64,000 bases of DNA from Phycisphaerae bacterium (GTDB taxonomy: Bacteria > Planctomycetota > Phycisphaerae > Phycisphaerales > UBA1924), in assembly GCA_022180725.1 (NCBI GenBank), contig BQMO01000005.1, positions 1-64,000 on the forward strand, given 5' to 3'. The notes below the pieces were generated by a model, which saw nothing but the letters and a program-made list of their open reading frames with translations, had not been told where the DNA came from and searched no databases. This document shows, piece after piece, positions 1-10,591 of this stretch. A program made the position numbers and the translations under genes. Position 1 is the first letter of the stretch, and the number at the start of each line of letters is the position of its first letter.

Positions 1-283
1 TTCCGATCTCGCGCTCCGCCGCCGCGTTCATCGCCAGGATGCCCACACCCCCCAGCAGCGCCACCATCGACCCCACCGACAGGTCAATCCCCCCCAGCAC
101 GATCACCCACGTCATGCCCACGGCCACGATGCCCACGAACGACATCTGGTTCACGATGTTGAAAAAGTTCTCCGGCTTGCGAAAGTCCGGGCTGAGCACG
201 CTCACCACCGCCACGAGCACCACCAGCGCCACCAGCGGCCCGAGCCGGAACAACACCCCGAGTTTCGCCGCGTGCCCTGCCAT
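1..283 (-). CDS. Sugar ABC transporter permease, RbsC/XylH-like (partial, N-terminus)
   Basis: Reading the minus strand from the ATG at 283 gives about 94 residues that run off the window edge. There is a hydrophobic first helix (roughly residues 12-32), then a segment reading VIVLGGIDLSVGSMVAL near residues 60-76. That GGIDLSVG block is the family signature of ribose/xylose-type ABC permeases (BPD_transp_2), inner-membrane subunits that pass sugar from a binding protein into the cell. The ATPase and binding-protein genes expected beside it would lie outside the window. The substrate cannot be assigned from this fragment. The family call is firm because the motif and membrane pattern agree. 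Confidence 0.88.
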   Translation of the reverse strand, partial: MAGHAAKLGVLFRLGPLVALVVLVAVVSVLSPDFRKPENFFNIVNQMSFVGIVAVGMTWVIVLGGIDLSVGSMVALLGGVGILAMNAAAEREIG

Positions 284-373
284 CGGGCCGCAGTGTAGCG
301 GCGCGCGCTCACACCCCCTCCCGGAGGGAGGGGGCCGGGGGGTGGGCTATCGGTAGCACAGGGGTATGGGTGG

Positions 374-392
374 CACAGGCGTCCCGCCTGTG
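374..392. repeat. REP-like short palindrome
   Basis: A perfect 8-bp inverted repeat (CACAGGCG / CGCCTGTG) with a 3-base loop lies in the 152-bp gap between the permease start and the end of the methylase gene. A run of G/C-rich bases precedes it at about 318-347. It has no T-tract on either strand, so a simple intrinsic terminator is unlikely. Its shape resembles the palindromes that bound the transposase in miaA, but the sequence differs. Confidence 0.4.
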
Positions 393-435
393 TCCCGCTT
401 CGCGGAGATGCCACGCGGCGTCCCCAACCCGTGAC

Positions 436-3213
436 TCACGCCTTCCGCTTCCGCCCCTTCCCCGGCGCCGTCAGCGGCGTCACCAGCCGCTGGTACAACT
501 CAAACAAATACTCCACCCGCGCCCGCTCGCTCGTGAAGGGCGCGGCCCGGTAGCACTTGTCCACCGCGCGATCCAGGTCCGCGTGCGCATCTCGCAGCGC
601 CTTGGGCATCGCCAGCGGGTCGTACAGGTCCGCGAGCGTCTGGCCCTTGAACGACGCCCGCACGTCGAGCACGGCCCGGGCCGCGGATTCGACCGCGGCC
701 TTCTGCTTGTCGCTCACGTTCTGCGGCCACGGGAAGTTGTTGTACACAAGTTTGTTGGAGTAGCGGAAGTCGGACTTGAGCCGCCCGCACACCTGTCGGA
801 CCCACGCCATGTGCATTTCGCTGGTGAGGACGCCGAAGTGGAAGGACGTCGCCTCCGGCAGGACAAAGAGGAGGTCGCTAGCCATCGCCGAAGGCTCCAT
901 GATGCCCATCGGGATGTACTGGCGTCGCTCCGACGAGACCTTGGGGATTACCAAGAACCGCCGCCTTGGAATGTTCTCGACGTGAAAGCGGGTTGGGCTC
1001 GTGGCAATATCGCGAGTGGGCTGGCTCTTGCTGGCGAGACGGAACCGCTTGACGTTCTCAATGCGCTGCATGACACTGGGCATCGCACGCAGTTCGTCGG
1101 GGTCGGCTTCGCCCACCCACAGGCACCACCGATGCCCACCGTTGATGAACTCCTCCGACCCGTACCATGGACGGAAGAACTTCTTGGACGCGGGCTCGGC
1201 CTTGACGAAGGCCTCCATCTCGTCCGCCGTGAACAGGTAGTTGCCATCGTCGATGGGCTTGTTGCCGATGCCGATTTCCGGCGACTCGCACAAGGGTGTC
1301 GACCGATTCGCCACGGCCACGTCCGGCCCCTGGACCAAGTACGGGCTGATGTTCGAGGCGGAGACGGGGATCGGGTCCGCGTCGATATCAGGGTAGTCGT
1401 AGACGACCTTCCCCGAACGGTCGAACGTCCCGAACCCGATGATGACGACGTGGACGTGGGCCTTGCCCCGTGCTTCGCTCACCCACTGAAACGTGCGGTG
1501 CGCGAAGTGAATCTTGACCCCGCGCCGGAACATCTCGGGCCAGAGCACGCCGACCTGTTCGCCCTGCGAAATCGAGTTGGTCGAAACAAAGGCACAGCGG
1601 ACGTGCGTCCCGCGAATGTACGTGGATGCGACGATGTACCACCCGCACACGAAATCCAGCAGTCCCGCGTTCTTGATCCCCTTGCAGACACGGTCCATGT
1701 CTTCGCGCTGGGCATCGCTTTGGTACTTCGCCCCCACGAACGGCGGATTCCCAAGCACGAACGAGCACTTCGCCGCGGGCAGCACCGTGTTCCAGTCCGT
1801 CCGCAGCGCGTTGCCGACGTGAATCTTCGCGCTCTTCTTGAGGGGCAGCCGCAGCACGGGCTGGCCGAAGGCTTCGCCCACGCGCTGGTTCATCTGGTGG
1901 TCGATGAGCCACATGGCGACCTCGGCGATGCGGGCGGGCCACTCCTCGATCTCGATCCCGTGCATCTGATCGACATCGACCTTGAGCCAGGCGTCCAGGT
2001 TCAGGCGTTCCTGCGCCCGCTCGTCGCCGTGCAGCGCCCAGACCGCTTCGAGTTCCAGCAGCCGCAGTTCGCGGTACGTCACGACGAGGAAGTTGCCGCA
2101 GCCGCACGCGGGGTCGAGAAACCGCAGCGAGGCGAGTTTGGTCTGAAAGGCCGCGAGTTTCTTCTTGTCCTTGCCGCAGGCCGCGAGTTCGGCCCGCAGG
2201 TCGTCGAGAAACAGGCTCCGGGCCAGTTTCAGGATGTCCCGCTCGCTCGTGTAGTGCGCCCCGATCTGGCGGCGCTTCTTCTTCCCCTCGTCGCCCGCCA
2301 TGATCGACTGGAAGAGCGAGCCGAAGACGGCCGGGCTGATCTTCGACCAGTTCAGCCGGCAGCAGGCGAGCAACGCATCCCGCATCGACTTCGAGAAGTC
2401 CGCGAAGCCGAGATTCTCGGCGAAGAGGTCGCCGTTCACGTACGGCAGGTCCTTCAGTTCGTCGGTCAGGGTCGTGGGCCGCTCGGCCTTGTCGGTGTTC
2501 AGCACGTCGAAGAGCCGCGCGAGCATGGCGCCCAGGTCGCGCCCGTCCGCGTGGGTTTCCTCGACCATCGACGTGAACGCGCCGGGGTCGAAGATGCCCG
2601 TGTCCTCGGCGAACAGGCAGAACAGCACGCGGACCAGGAACCGCTCCAGTTTGGGCCCGGCGTACCCGCCCTTCTCCAGCGTGTCGTGCAGCCGCCCGAG
2701 TATCTCCACCGCCTCGATGTTGATCGGGTCTTCGGGGTCCACCGGCCTGGTCGCGTACCCCGACAGAAAGCCGAGGTGCTTGATGTTCTCGTGGAGTTTG
2801 GCCGTGTTGAAGGTGGCGACGGGCTCGCCGGGGTCTTTGGCCTCCAGGTCGTAGATGGCCATGCGGGCGAAGTCGGAGACGACGACGAACCGCGGGGCCT
2901 CGTCGCCACGGCCCTCGCGGGTCAGCGACTGCACATAGTCAAAGGCCTGGCTCGCGGCCGCGGAGAGGTCCTCGCCCCGGCTCTTGTGCTCGCCGATCAT
3001 CACGCCCGAGTAGAACACGTCGATCCGGTCGTACCGCGCCTTGACGTTGCGGACCTTCTCCTCGAAACTGGCGACGCTCCGCCGGCGGACGCCGAACACC
3101 GCGAAAAACTCGTTCCAGAAGGTCTGGGCCTCGGCCCGCTCGCTGGCGGCATCCTTCCACTCCGCGGCGAAGCGGGTGGCGTTGGCGCGGATCTCGGAGA
3201 GCGACAGCCTCAT
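436..3213 (-). CDS. MmeI-like type IIL restriction-modification enzyme (N6-adenine methyltransferase/endonuclease)
   Basis: This is a single-chain enzyme predicted to methylate adenine and cut at a distance from its recognition site. The ATG at 3213 (MRLSLSEIRA) gives 925 residues, close to MmeI (about 919). The open frame extends 100 codons further upstream but that part looks non-coding. The N-terminus has a PD-ExK-type nuclease motif, D65-X9-E75-H-K77, the same spacing as in MmeI. A helical spacer follows. The methylase has motif I at 366-376 (LDPACGCGNF) and motif IV NPPF at 489-492. The remaining 400 or so residues should hold the target-recognition domain and C-terminal helices. No separate S, R or M gene is adjacent, as expected for type IIL. 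The recognition site cannot be read from sequence alone. Confidence 0.9.
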   Translation of the reverse strand: MRLSLSEIRANATRFAAEWKDAASERAEAQTFWNEFFAVFGVRRRSVASFEEKVRNVKARYDRIDVFYSGVMIGEHKSRGEDLSAAASQAFDYVQSLTREGRGDEAPRFVVVSDFARMAIYDLEAKDPGEPVATFNTAKLHENIKHLGFLSGYATRPVDPEDPINIEAVEILGRLHDTLEKGGYAGPKLERFLVRVLFCLFAEDTGIFDPGAFTSMVEETHADGRDLGAMLARLFDVLNTDKAERPTTLTDELKDLPYVNGDLFAENLGFADFSKSMRDALLACCRLNWSKISPAVFGSLFQSIMAGDEGKKKRRQIGAHYTSERDILKLARSLFLDDLRAELAACGKDKKKLAAFQTKLASLRFLDPACGCGNFLVVTYRELRLLELEAVWALHGDERAQERLNLDAWLKVDVDQMHGIEIEEWPARIAEVAMWLIDHQMNQRVGEAFGQPVLRLPLKKSAKIHVGNALRTDWNTVLPAAKCSFVLGNPPFVGAKYQSDAQREDMDRVCKGIKNAGLLDFVCGWYIVASTYIRGTHVRCAFVSTNSISQGEQVGVLWPEMFRRGVKIHFAHRTFQWVSEARGKAHVHVVIIGFGTFDRSGKVVYDYPDIDADPIPVSASNISPYLVQGPDVAVANRSTPLCESPEIGIGNKPIDDGNYLFTADEMEAFVKAEPASKKFFRPWYGSEEFINGGHRWCLWVGEADPDELRAMPSVMQRIENVKRFRLASKSQPTRDIATSPTRFHVENIPRRRFLVIPKVSSERRQYIPMGIMEPSAMASDLLFVLPEATSFHFGVLTSEMHMAWVRQVCGRLKSDFRYSNKLVYNNFPWPQNVSDKQKAAVESAARAVLDVRASFKGQTLADLYDPLAMPKALRDAHADLDRAVDKCYRAAPFTSERARVEYLFELYQRLVTPLTAPGKGRKRKA

Positions 3214-5030
<1,817 letters not shown>

Positions 5031-5502
5031 ATTTTTCTTTGACCCCGTCCGCCGTGAAGCGGCCGGGAGAATCATCGAAGAAGTGTTCACCATGTTGTCC
5101 CCATCCCGTGCCCTTTCGGACCGTGGACAGGGTGGTCTTTCGACGACCCGGATGTGACTCCGGACCGCCGCCACCGGGCGGCTACTCCCGATGGATTGGC
5201 TCACTCTACCCCCGATCAACCGCGTGGAAGCAGTCGATCGGGTTGCACGAAAAAGTGACCCGTCCCGGGCTGTGAACCCCAGGACCGACCCCCGTCATGC
5301 TGCCTTGTACGGGGCAGAATACGGGTTGTGTGGATTCGCACACGATCACCCAGGTCGATGGGCGCTAGGCCGTGCGGCCCAAGATCGCGTGCGCACATTC
5401 TCGTGCGGCATCCCAACTGTTCACTTTTCAAAGATCACGCCGAGCGGGTAGGACACCCTTCGGACTTTCGCCCGAGAGTGCCGACTCGACCGGCAGGGGG
5501 GG

Positions 5503-5532
5503 AGGATAGCCGCACCGCCGCCGACGAGTCAA
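5503..5532 (-). promoter_or_regulatory. Candidate 16S rRNA promoter
   Basis: On the minus strand, TTGACT (5527-5532) and TATCCT (5503-5508) are separated by 18 bp, about 470 nt upstream of the 16S start. The rest of the gene-free stretch 5031-5667 would be rRNA leader and the region downstream of comF. I see no reading frame or tRNA in it. The call rests only on consensus match and position. Confidence 0.4.
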
Positions 5533-5667
5533 GCCGCCGCCGCGTAATTGTCCGCCAAATCACCGTAAGGTCATTCGGCACCGTGTCGTATCGGTTTTTT
5601 CCACATTCTCCGCACATGCAGACCACATCGATCATCGCTGATTTCAATCATCCTACCAATGGCCGAA

Positions 5668-6531
5668 CTATCGTGGCGATGGGGTTGGCGTCACGGCGAG
5701 CGTGGCCGCTAGGATCGAGGCGGGGCGAGATTCCGTCGATCCGTATCGGAGTGCGCGGCAAGCCTCGGCGAGCGTGGCCCCGGTGGTCCGTACGTCGTCA
5801 ACGAGCACGACCGTGCGTCCGGCCAGGTCGATGCTCGTTCGCCGCATGGTGTTCCGCACATTGGCGGCGCGTTTGGAAGGCGCGACGGAAACCTGCGTGG
5901 GCCGATGTCGCCGCGTCAGGACACTGACCACGGGCGCCCCGAGCACTTCGCCCGCCCCCTGCGCGATCGCCGAGGCGTGATTGACGCCGCGAGCCATTCG
6001 CCGCCAGAAGGTGCTCGGCACGGGGACGAGCACGACCTTCGCGAGCGGAACCCCGGCCTGTTCGAGCGTGGCGGCGGCCACCGCGCCGAGCAAACGCCCG
6101 AGGTCCACACCGAGCGCCCGCCAGGCGGTGTACTTCACGTCGAGGATCATGTCGCGCAGGACGCCTTCGTAGGCCCCGAGACGGATGGCCCGGCTCCAGG
6201 GAACGTCCTGATCCCGACAGGCCATGCACCCGAGGTCATCGACTTCAAACGACCCCGCATCCCCGCCGCAACGCGGGCAATAGGCCTCGGGCGGATCGGG
6301 CGCCCACCCGGCCTGGGCGGCCCGCACGACCAGCGGCGGGCGGGCCAGTCCGAGCCACGCGGCCTCGACGGTGTGCCACCAGCCACGCGACGGCGGGCCG
6401 GGGTCGAAGTCGAGCGACGACCCCGCCGCCCGAGATCGCTCACGCTTCGGCTCGGCGCGCGGGGACGGCTCGGGCGCGATGGGACGCGGCGGCCACGCGA
6501 ACTTCCGGGGTGGGGGCTGCACCTGGCTCAC
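5668..6531 (-). CDS. comF: ComF-family phosphoribosyltransferase-like protein
   Basis: ComF-type proteins are cytoplasmic PRTase-fold proteins linked to DNA uptake and replication-restart functions. A zinc-ribbon-like part shows CPRCGG followed by a C-x2-C pair (CMAC). The PRPP-binding loop VVLVDDVRTTGATL lies near the C-terminus, where the acidic DD and TTGAT are the family signature. The frame is open to 6798, but the GTG at 6531 is chosen because it lies 31 nt past the end of mcsB and avoids a long overlap. No strong Shine-Dalgarno precedes it, so the start is uncertain. The N-terminal 60 residues are Pro/Arg-rich and may be poorly conserved. It follows mcsA-mcsB on the same strand and may be co-transcribed with them. 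Confidence 0.8.
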   Translation of the reverse strand: MSQVQPPPRKFAWPPRPIAPEPSPRAEPKRERSRAAGSSLDFDPGPPSRGWWHTVEAAWLGLARPPLVVRAAQAGWAPDPPEAYCPRCGGDAGSFEVDDLGCMACRDQDVPWSRAIRLGAYEGVLRDMILDVKYTAWRALGVDLGRLLGAVAAATLEQAGVPLAKVVLVPVPSTFWRRMARGVNHASAIAQGAGEVLGAPVVSVLTRRHRPTQVSVAPSKRAANVRNTMRRTSIDLAGRTVVLVDDVRTTGATLAEACRALRYGSTESRPASILAATLAVTPTPSPR

Positions 6532-6562
6532 GGTCGCAGCGTACCGCGCGGCGGTCGGGCGT

Positions 6563-7690
6563 TCACGCCCGGCCGAGCCGGGATCGGACAAGGGCCGCTC
6601 GGGCCGCGCGGCGTTGCTCCTGGTCCATCTCGCGTCCGAAGGCCCGTTGGAGATGGGCGGGCTGCACGTAGAGCCACAGAAGATGCACGAGGCGAACTTC
6701 GGCGGCGGGGTCGGGGGCGGGGGTGACGCCGGTGAGCACCCCGAGGCGGACGAGGCTGAGGGCCTGCATGGCCTCTTCGGTGGTGAGCAGGCGGGCATTG
6801 CTCAGGATGCCCCGGGCACGCCAGACATGGTCCTCGAGCGGGATGCGTCGCTTGGCGAGCAGTTCGCGGCGGGCGATGCGTTCGTACTCGATCACGCGGG
6901 GCAGGATTTCTGCTTCGAGGAGGCTGAGAATCTCGGCCTCGCTCTTGCCGAAGGTGGTTTGATTCGAGAGTTGGTAGAGGTCGCCCACGGCCTCGGACCC
7001 CTCGCCGTAGAACCCGCGCACGGCGAGGTTCATGTCCGACGCGGCCCGCTTGACCTTTTCGATATCGCCGGTGAGTCGGAGCGCGGGCAGGTGGAGCATG
7101 GCGCTCATGCGCAGCCCGGTGCCGACGTTGGTGGGGCAGGCCGTCAGGTACCCGAAGCGCGGGGAAAAGGCGTATTCCAGTCCGGCCTCGAGTTTGTCGT
7201 CGATGGCGTCGGCGTCGGCCCAGGCGGTGGCGAGGGCCAGCCCGGAGCGGATGGTCTGGATGCGCAGGTGGTCCTCTTCGTTCACCATGATGGCGAGGCG
7301 CTCATCCGGGATGGAGAACGCCACCCCGCGCGGATCGTCGGCCCCGCCCGCGGCGGACTTGCCCCGGCTGAGTTGCTTGGAGATCAGGTGCCGCTCGACG
7401 AGCAACGCCCGGTTCTGGGGCGGGGCCTTGGCCAGCGGCTCCCAGGCGAGGCGTTCGGCCAGGCCCGCCGAGGCGATCTGATCGCGGCAAAGTTCCATCG
7501 AGCGCTGGCGGTCACTCGGGGTGGCTTTGGACGCGAAGAGCACACCGGCGAGATTGCGGGCGAGGCGCACGCGCGACGAGAGCACCACGTCCGCGGCTTC
7601 TCCTTCGCCGCGCAGCCACTCGGGCAGGTGCTCGTTGGCGCCGGGCCCGGGCGGGGGCGGTGGGGCTGGGTAATAGGGGCCGCCGGTCAT
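6563..7690 (-). CDS. mcsB: Protein-arginine kinase McsB
   Basis: McsB phosphorylates arginine side chains. In Bacillus the mark sends proteins to ClpCP and inactivates the repressor CtsR. The 375-residue product is close to the usual 350-360. It has the ATP:guanido phosphotransferase pattern: SSRVRLARNL near residue 40, the nucleotide-binding Arg-rich segments, and the block ACPTNVGTGLRMSAMLHLP with its conserved Cys. Its ATG overlaps the mcsA stop by 4 bp, which implies translational coupling to its activator. No ctsR or clpC is adjacent, unlike the Firmicutes operon, so its substrates here are unknown. Confidence 0.9.
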   Translation of the reverse strand: MTGGPYYPAPPPPPGPGANEHLPEWLRGEGEAADVVLSSRVRLARNLAGVLFASKATPSDRQRSMELCRDQIASAGLAERLAWEPLAKAPPQNRALLVERHLISKQLSRGKSAAGGADDPRGVAFSIPDERLAIMVNEEDHLRIQTIRSGLALATAWADADAIDDKLEAGLEYAFSPRFGYLTACPTNVGTGLRMSAMLHLPALRLTGDIEKVKRAASDMNLAVRGFYGEGSEAVGDLYQLSNQTTFGKSEAEILSLLEAEILPRVIEYERIARRELLAKRRIPLEDHVWRARGILSNARLLTTEEAMQALSLVRLGVLTGVTPAPDPAAEVRLVHLLWLYVQPAHLQRAFGREMDQEQRRAARAALVRSRLGRA

Positions 7691-8214
7691 GCGGGGTCCT
7701 GCGGGGGACGTTCCCCCATCGCGCGGAGTTCATCGCGGAGTTTGGCGGCCTGTTCGTACTGCTCGGCCCGGACGGCGTGGTCGAGTTCGGCCCGCAGCCG
7801 CGACAGGCGCTGGGCCCGGGCGCGTCGTTCGGCGGCGGCGGCGTCGGCGGCTCCCTCGCCGTGCACCTTGCACACCTTGCCCCGGTGCTTCACGCCCCCC
7901 TCGTGCGCCCGCTCGATGAGCGGCCCGAGTTGCCGGGCAAAGGCCTTGTAGCAGTCGGCGCAGCCGAGGATGCCGTGCTGCTTGAACTCGGCGAAGGTGG
8001 TTCGGCAGGTGGGGCAGGCGGTGACTTTTGCCGCGGCGGACTGCGTCAGCGCCGCCATGTGCTGCTTGATGAGTTCGCCCATCTGCCCGGCGGGCTGCAC
8101 GGCGATGCCGGCCTCGGCGGCGTGCACCTCGCACAGGTGCCGCTCGACCTTCTTCCCGTTGCGGACCGTCACCTCGTGGACGGTGGCCTCGTTGTCGCAG
8201 TGATCGCACTTCAC
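7687..8214 (-). CDS. mcsA: McsA, zinc-binding activator of McsB
   Basis: McsA is the cytoplasmic cofactor that activates McsB. The 175-residue protein begins MKCDHC and pairs this with a later C-x2-H (LCEVH) as a first zinc site. A second site is CPTC with CADC near residues 100-125. The C-terminus is a UvrB/UvrC-type helix pair (AEQYEQAAKLRDELRAM). Length and domain order match McsA. The stop overlaps the mcsB start (ATGA arrangement). It is the first gene of the mcsA-mcsB(-comF) unit; a 179-bp gap separates it from rpmB upstream. Confidence 0.9.
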   Translation of the reverse strand: MKCDHCDNEATVHEVTVRNGKKVERHLCEVHAAEAGIAVQPAGQMGELIKQHMAALTQSAAAKVTACPTCRTTFAEFKQHGILGCADCYKAFARQLGPLIERAHEGGVKHRGKVCKVHGEGAADAAAAERRARAQRLSRLRAELDHAVRAEQYEQAAKLRDELRAMGERPPQDPA

Positions 8215-8343
8215 GGGGGGAAGTGTAGGGGAGGGTGATGCGTTCTCCGCGCCTCACATCGTCCGTGCCTCGTCATGGGCGCTGGTGCTCACCCGGACCC
8301 TCGTGAAGGCTTCGGGCCGAAAATCTGATTCGGTAAACGAACG

Positions 8344-8363
8344 AGGCCGCCCGGAGGCGGCCT
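8344..8363 (-). terminator. Hairpin downstream of rpmA-rpmB
   Basis: A perfect 8-bp stem (AGGCCGCC / GGCGGCCT) with a 4-base loop starts 31 nt past the rpmB stop. On the minus strand it is followed by the T-rich CGTTCGTTT. It is a plausible terminator of the ribosomal-protein unit, but the T-tract is interrupted. Confidence 0.55.
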
Positions 8364-8393
8364 TGGAGGGTGAGTCGTGATGATGAATCGGGC

Positions 8394-8669
8394 TTAGTGG
8401 GCCGCGGCTTTTTGCTGGCGGGTGTACCCGTACTTGCGCTTCAGCGGCTTGACGACCAGGCCGGTCTTGATGGCCTTGGCGGAGGCGAGCACGCGCTGGG
8501 GGACGCCGTCGACGATCGCGTTGACGGACTGGAGATTGGCCTTGAAGGTGCGGCGGGTGATGCCGGTGGGCTTGAGGCCGAAGCCGCCCTTGCTGATGGC
8601 TTGGCCGCGCCAGGCGCGCTTCATGCCGCGGGAGACGGTTTTACCGGTGAACTGGCAGGTGGCGCCCAT
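8394..8669 (-). CDS. rpmB: 50S ribosomal protein L28
   Basis: 91 residues, a large-subunit protein. The start MGATCQFTGKTVSRG matches the usual L28 opening (C-x-x-TGK), and RRTFKANLQ and the basic C-terminus fit the family. The open frame extends upstream to 9017 through rpmA sequence in another phase, so the ATG at 8669 is chosen because it begins the conserved domain. It lies 46 nt downstream of rpmA and is probably co-transcribed with it. The Cys of a zinc-dependent L28 is partly retained at the N-terminus (one Cys only), so zinc binding is not predicted. Confidence 0.95.
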   Translation of the reverse strand: MGATCQFTGKTVSRGMKRAWRGQAISKGGFGLKPTGITRRTFKANLQSVNAIVDGVPQRVLASAKAIKTGLVVKPLKRKYGYTRQQKAAAH

Positions 8670-8715
8670 GACGCGTGTCCTTCGTGCAAGCCCGAGTTTC
8701 GGGCGGGTGAGATCG

Positions 8716-9000
8716 TTAGTTGGCCTTGGCCTTGAGCCACGTGGGGCAGGGGGCCTTGGGGTCGGTGGGGAGAACGTGGACTTCACGGCCGCGGTAGACG
8801 ACGGTGCCCTGGGCGACGGAGAAGAGGGTGTTGTCCTTGCCCTCCATGACGTTGAAGCCGGGCTTGAAGGGGGTGCCGACCTGGCGGACGATGATCGCGC
8901 CGGGCTGGGCTGCTTCCCCGCCGTACAACTTGATTCCGCGGTACTGGGGGTTGGAATCCCGACCGTTCTTGGTCGAGCCTTGACCCTTCTTGTGTGCCAT
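8716..9000 (-). CDS. rpmA: 50S ribosomal protein L27
   Basis: 94 residues beginning [17 protein letters not shown], the typical L27 opening, so there is no Firmicutes-type cleaved N-terminal extension. The N-terminal tail of L27 reaches the peptidyl-transferase centre. [10 protein letters not shown] is a recognisable core segment. The usual partner rplU (L21) is not upstream. Instead uvrC diverges 139 bp away, and L28 follows. The ATG at 9000 is chosen over the longer open frame because homology starts there. Confidence 0.95.
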   Translation of the reverse strand: MAHKKGQGSTKNGRDSNPQYRGIKLYGGEAAQPGAIIVRQVGTPFKPGFNVMEGKDNTLFSVAQGTVVYRGREVHVLPTDPKAPCPTWLKAKAN

Positions 9001-9139
9001 GATGAGGACTCCGACAACCGACTGCCGGACGATCCGGGCAGGGCCTGAACGATAGACCGGCCCGGGGCGAGGGTCTACCCCCCGGGCGGAACCGGGTCTG
9101 GCGTGGTACGAGCCTCGGGCGTTCGAGGCGCGCAAGGGC

Positions 9140-10561
9140 GTGCGGGGGCGATTGATACAGTCGCCCGTGCCCGAGGACACCACGCCGCCACCCTGGGGAA
9201 CGGAAACGGACGAGGCCCGGCTGTCTCGGCTGCTGGCGGCGGCACGGGCCTTGCCCAAGGAGCCGGGCGTCTACCTGATGAAGGATGCCAAGGGGGTGGT
9301 GCTGTACGTGGGCAAGGCGCTGGTGCTGCCCGAGCGGGTGTCGTCGTACTTCGTGCCCAGCGCCGACCTCGGCCTGCAGAAGGGGCGGCTGCTCGACCAC
9401 GTGCACAGCGTCGAGATCATTCCCTGCGAGAGCGAGTGGGAAGCGCTGCTGACGGAGAACCGGCTGATCAAGGACCTGCGCCCGCGGTTCAACGTGCGGC
9501 TGACGGACGACAAGACGTTCCCGTACCTCGCGGTGACGGTGCGCGAGGCGTTCCCGCGGGTGGTGGTGACGCGGGCGCCGGCGAGCGTCGAGTTCAAGGG
9601 GGCGCGGGTCTTCGGGCCGTTCGTGAGCGCGGGGGCGTTGCGCCAGGCGGTGCAGATGCTCCAGCGGGTCTTCAAGTTCCGCACGTGCCACCTGGACATC
9701 GTGCCGGGCGACGCGAAGAACGCGAGGTTCAGGCCGTGCCTGCTGTACAGCATCGGGCAGTGCACCGCCCCGTGCGCGGACAAGATCGGCAAGGAGGCGT
9801 ACCGGGCGGACATCGACCGGTTCGTGCGGTTTCTGGGGAGCAAGCGGAGCGAAATGCTCCGCACGCTGCGCGAGGAGATGGACCAGGCGAGCACGGCGCA
9901 GCGCTTCGAGCAGGCGGCGAGCATCCGGGACCAGATCCGTGCGATCGAGAAACTCGACGAGCGGGCGCGCCGGGCCGACCGGTGGCAGCCCGAGACGGAG
10001 GCGACGATCCTCGAGCCGGCGAAGGCCCTGCGGAGTCTGCAGAAGACGCTGGGGCTGGAGGAGCCGATCCGATGTGTGGAGTGCATCGACATCGCGCATC
10101 TCAAGGGCGGCGAAACGGTGGGGAGCAAGGTGTGCTTCATCGACGGGCGGCCCTTCAAGGACGAGTATCGGCGGTACAAGATCCAGACCGTCGAGGGGGG
10201 CAACGACGACTACGCGAGCATCCGCGAGGTGGTGAGCCGGCGCTACCGCGAGGCGGGCGACGGGCAGGAACTGTTCCCGGATGTCATCGTGATCGACGGC
10301 GGGCTGGGGCAGTTGCACGCGGCGCTGGAGGTGTTCGAACTGCTCGCGGTGAAGCCCCCGATGGTGATCAGCCTGGCGAAGAAGGAGGAGTTGATCTACG
10401 TGCAGCGGCGGGGCGAGCCGATCCGCCTGCCGCGCACGAACCCTGGGCTCCGCCTGGTGCAGGCCATCCGCGACGAGGCGCACCGCTTCGCGCAGCACTA
10501 TCACCACGTGCTGCGAAGGAAGAAGACGCTGGGGGAAGAAGATCCTCGTGCCCTCCCATGA
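9140..10561 (+). CDS. uvrC: UvrC-like excinuclease subunit lacking the C-terminal HhH domain
   Basis: UvrC makes the dual incisions of nucleotide-excision repair. The GIY-YIG nuclease lies at about residues 40-120 (GVYLMKD, LYVGKA, R66, and a later Glu/Asn pair). A UVR helix pair near 246-275 would contact UvrB. The RNase-H-like 5' nuclease follows, with ECIDIAH, VIVIDGG and a late His block ([12 protein letters not shown]). The protein stops just after HHVLRRKK, where homologues continue into two helix-hairpin-helix motifs. At 473 residues it is about 130 short. The convergent A1 gene ends 30 bp downstream, so no separate HhH piece fits. The start is GTG at 9140 or, equally possible, GTG at 9167. 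Confidence 0.9.
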   Translation: MRGRLIQSPVPEDTTPPPWGTETDEARLSRLLAAARALPKEPGVYLMKDAKGVVLYVGKALVLPERVSSYFVPSADLGLQKGRLLDHVHSVEIIPCESEWEALLTENRLIKDLRPRFNVRLTDDKTFPYLAVTVREAFPRVVVTRAPASVEFKGARVFGPFVSAGALRQAVQMLQRVFKFRTCHLDIVPGDAKNARFRPCLLYSIGQCTAPCADKIGKEAYRADIDRFVRFLGSKRSEMLRTLREEMDQASTAQRFEQAASIRDQIRAIEKLDERARRADRWQPETEATILEPAKALRSLQKTLGLEEPIRCVECIDIAHLKGGETVGSKVCFIDGRPFKDEYRRYKIQTVEGGNDDYASIREVVSRRYREAGDGQELFPDVIVIDGGLGQLHAALEVFELLAVKPPMVISLAKKEELIYVQRRGEPIRLPRTNPGLRLVQAIRDEAHRFAQHYHHVLRRKKTLGEEDPRALP

Positions 10562-10591
10562 TCTTTGACCATGCTCGAACACATGCTCTCT

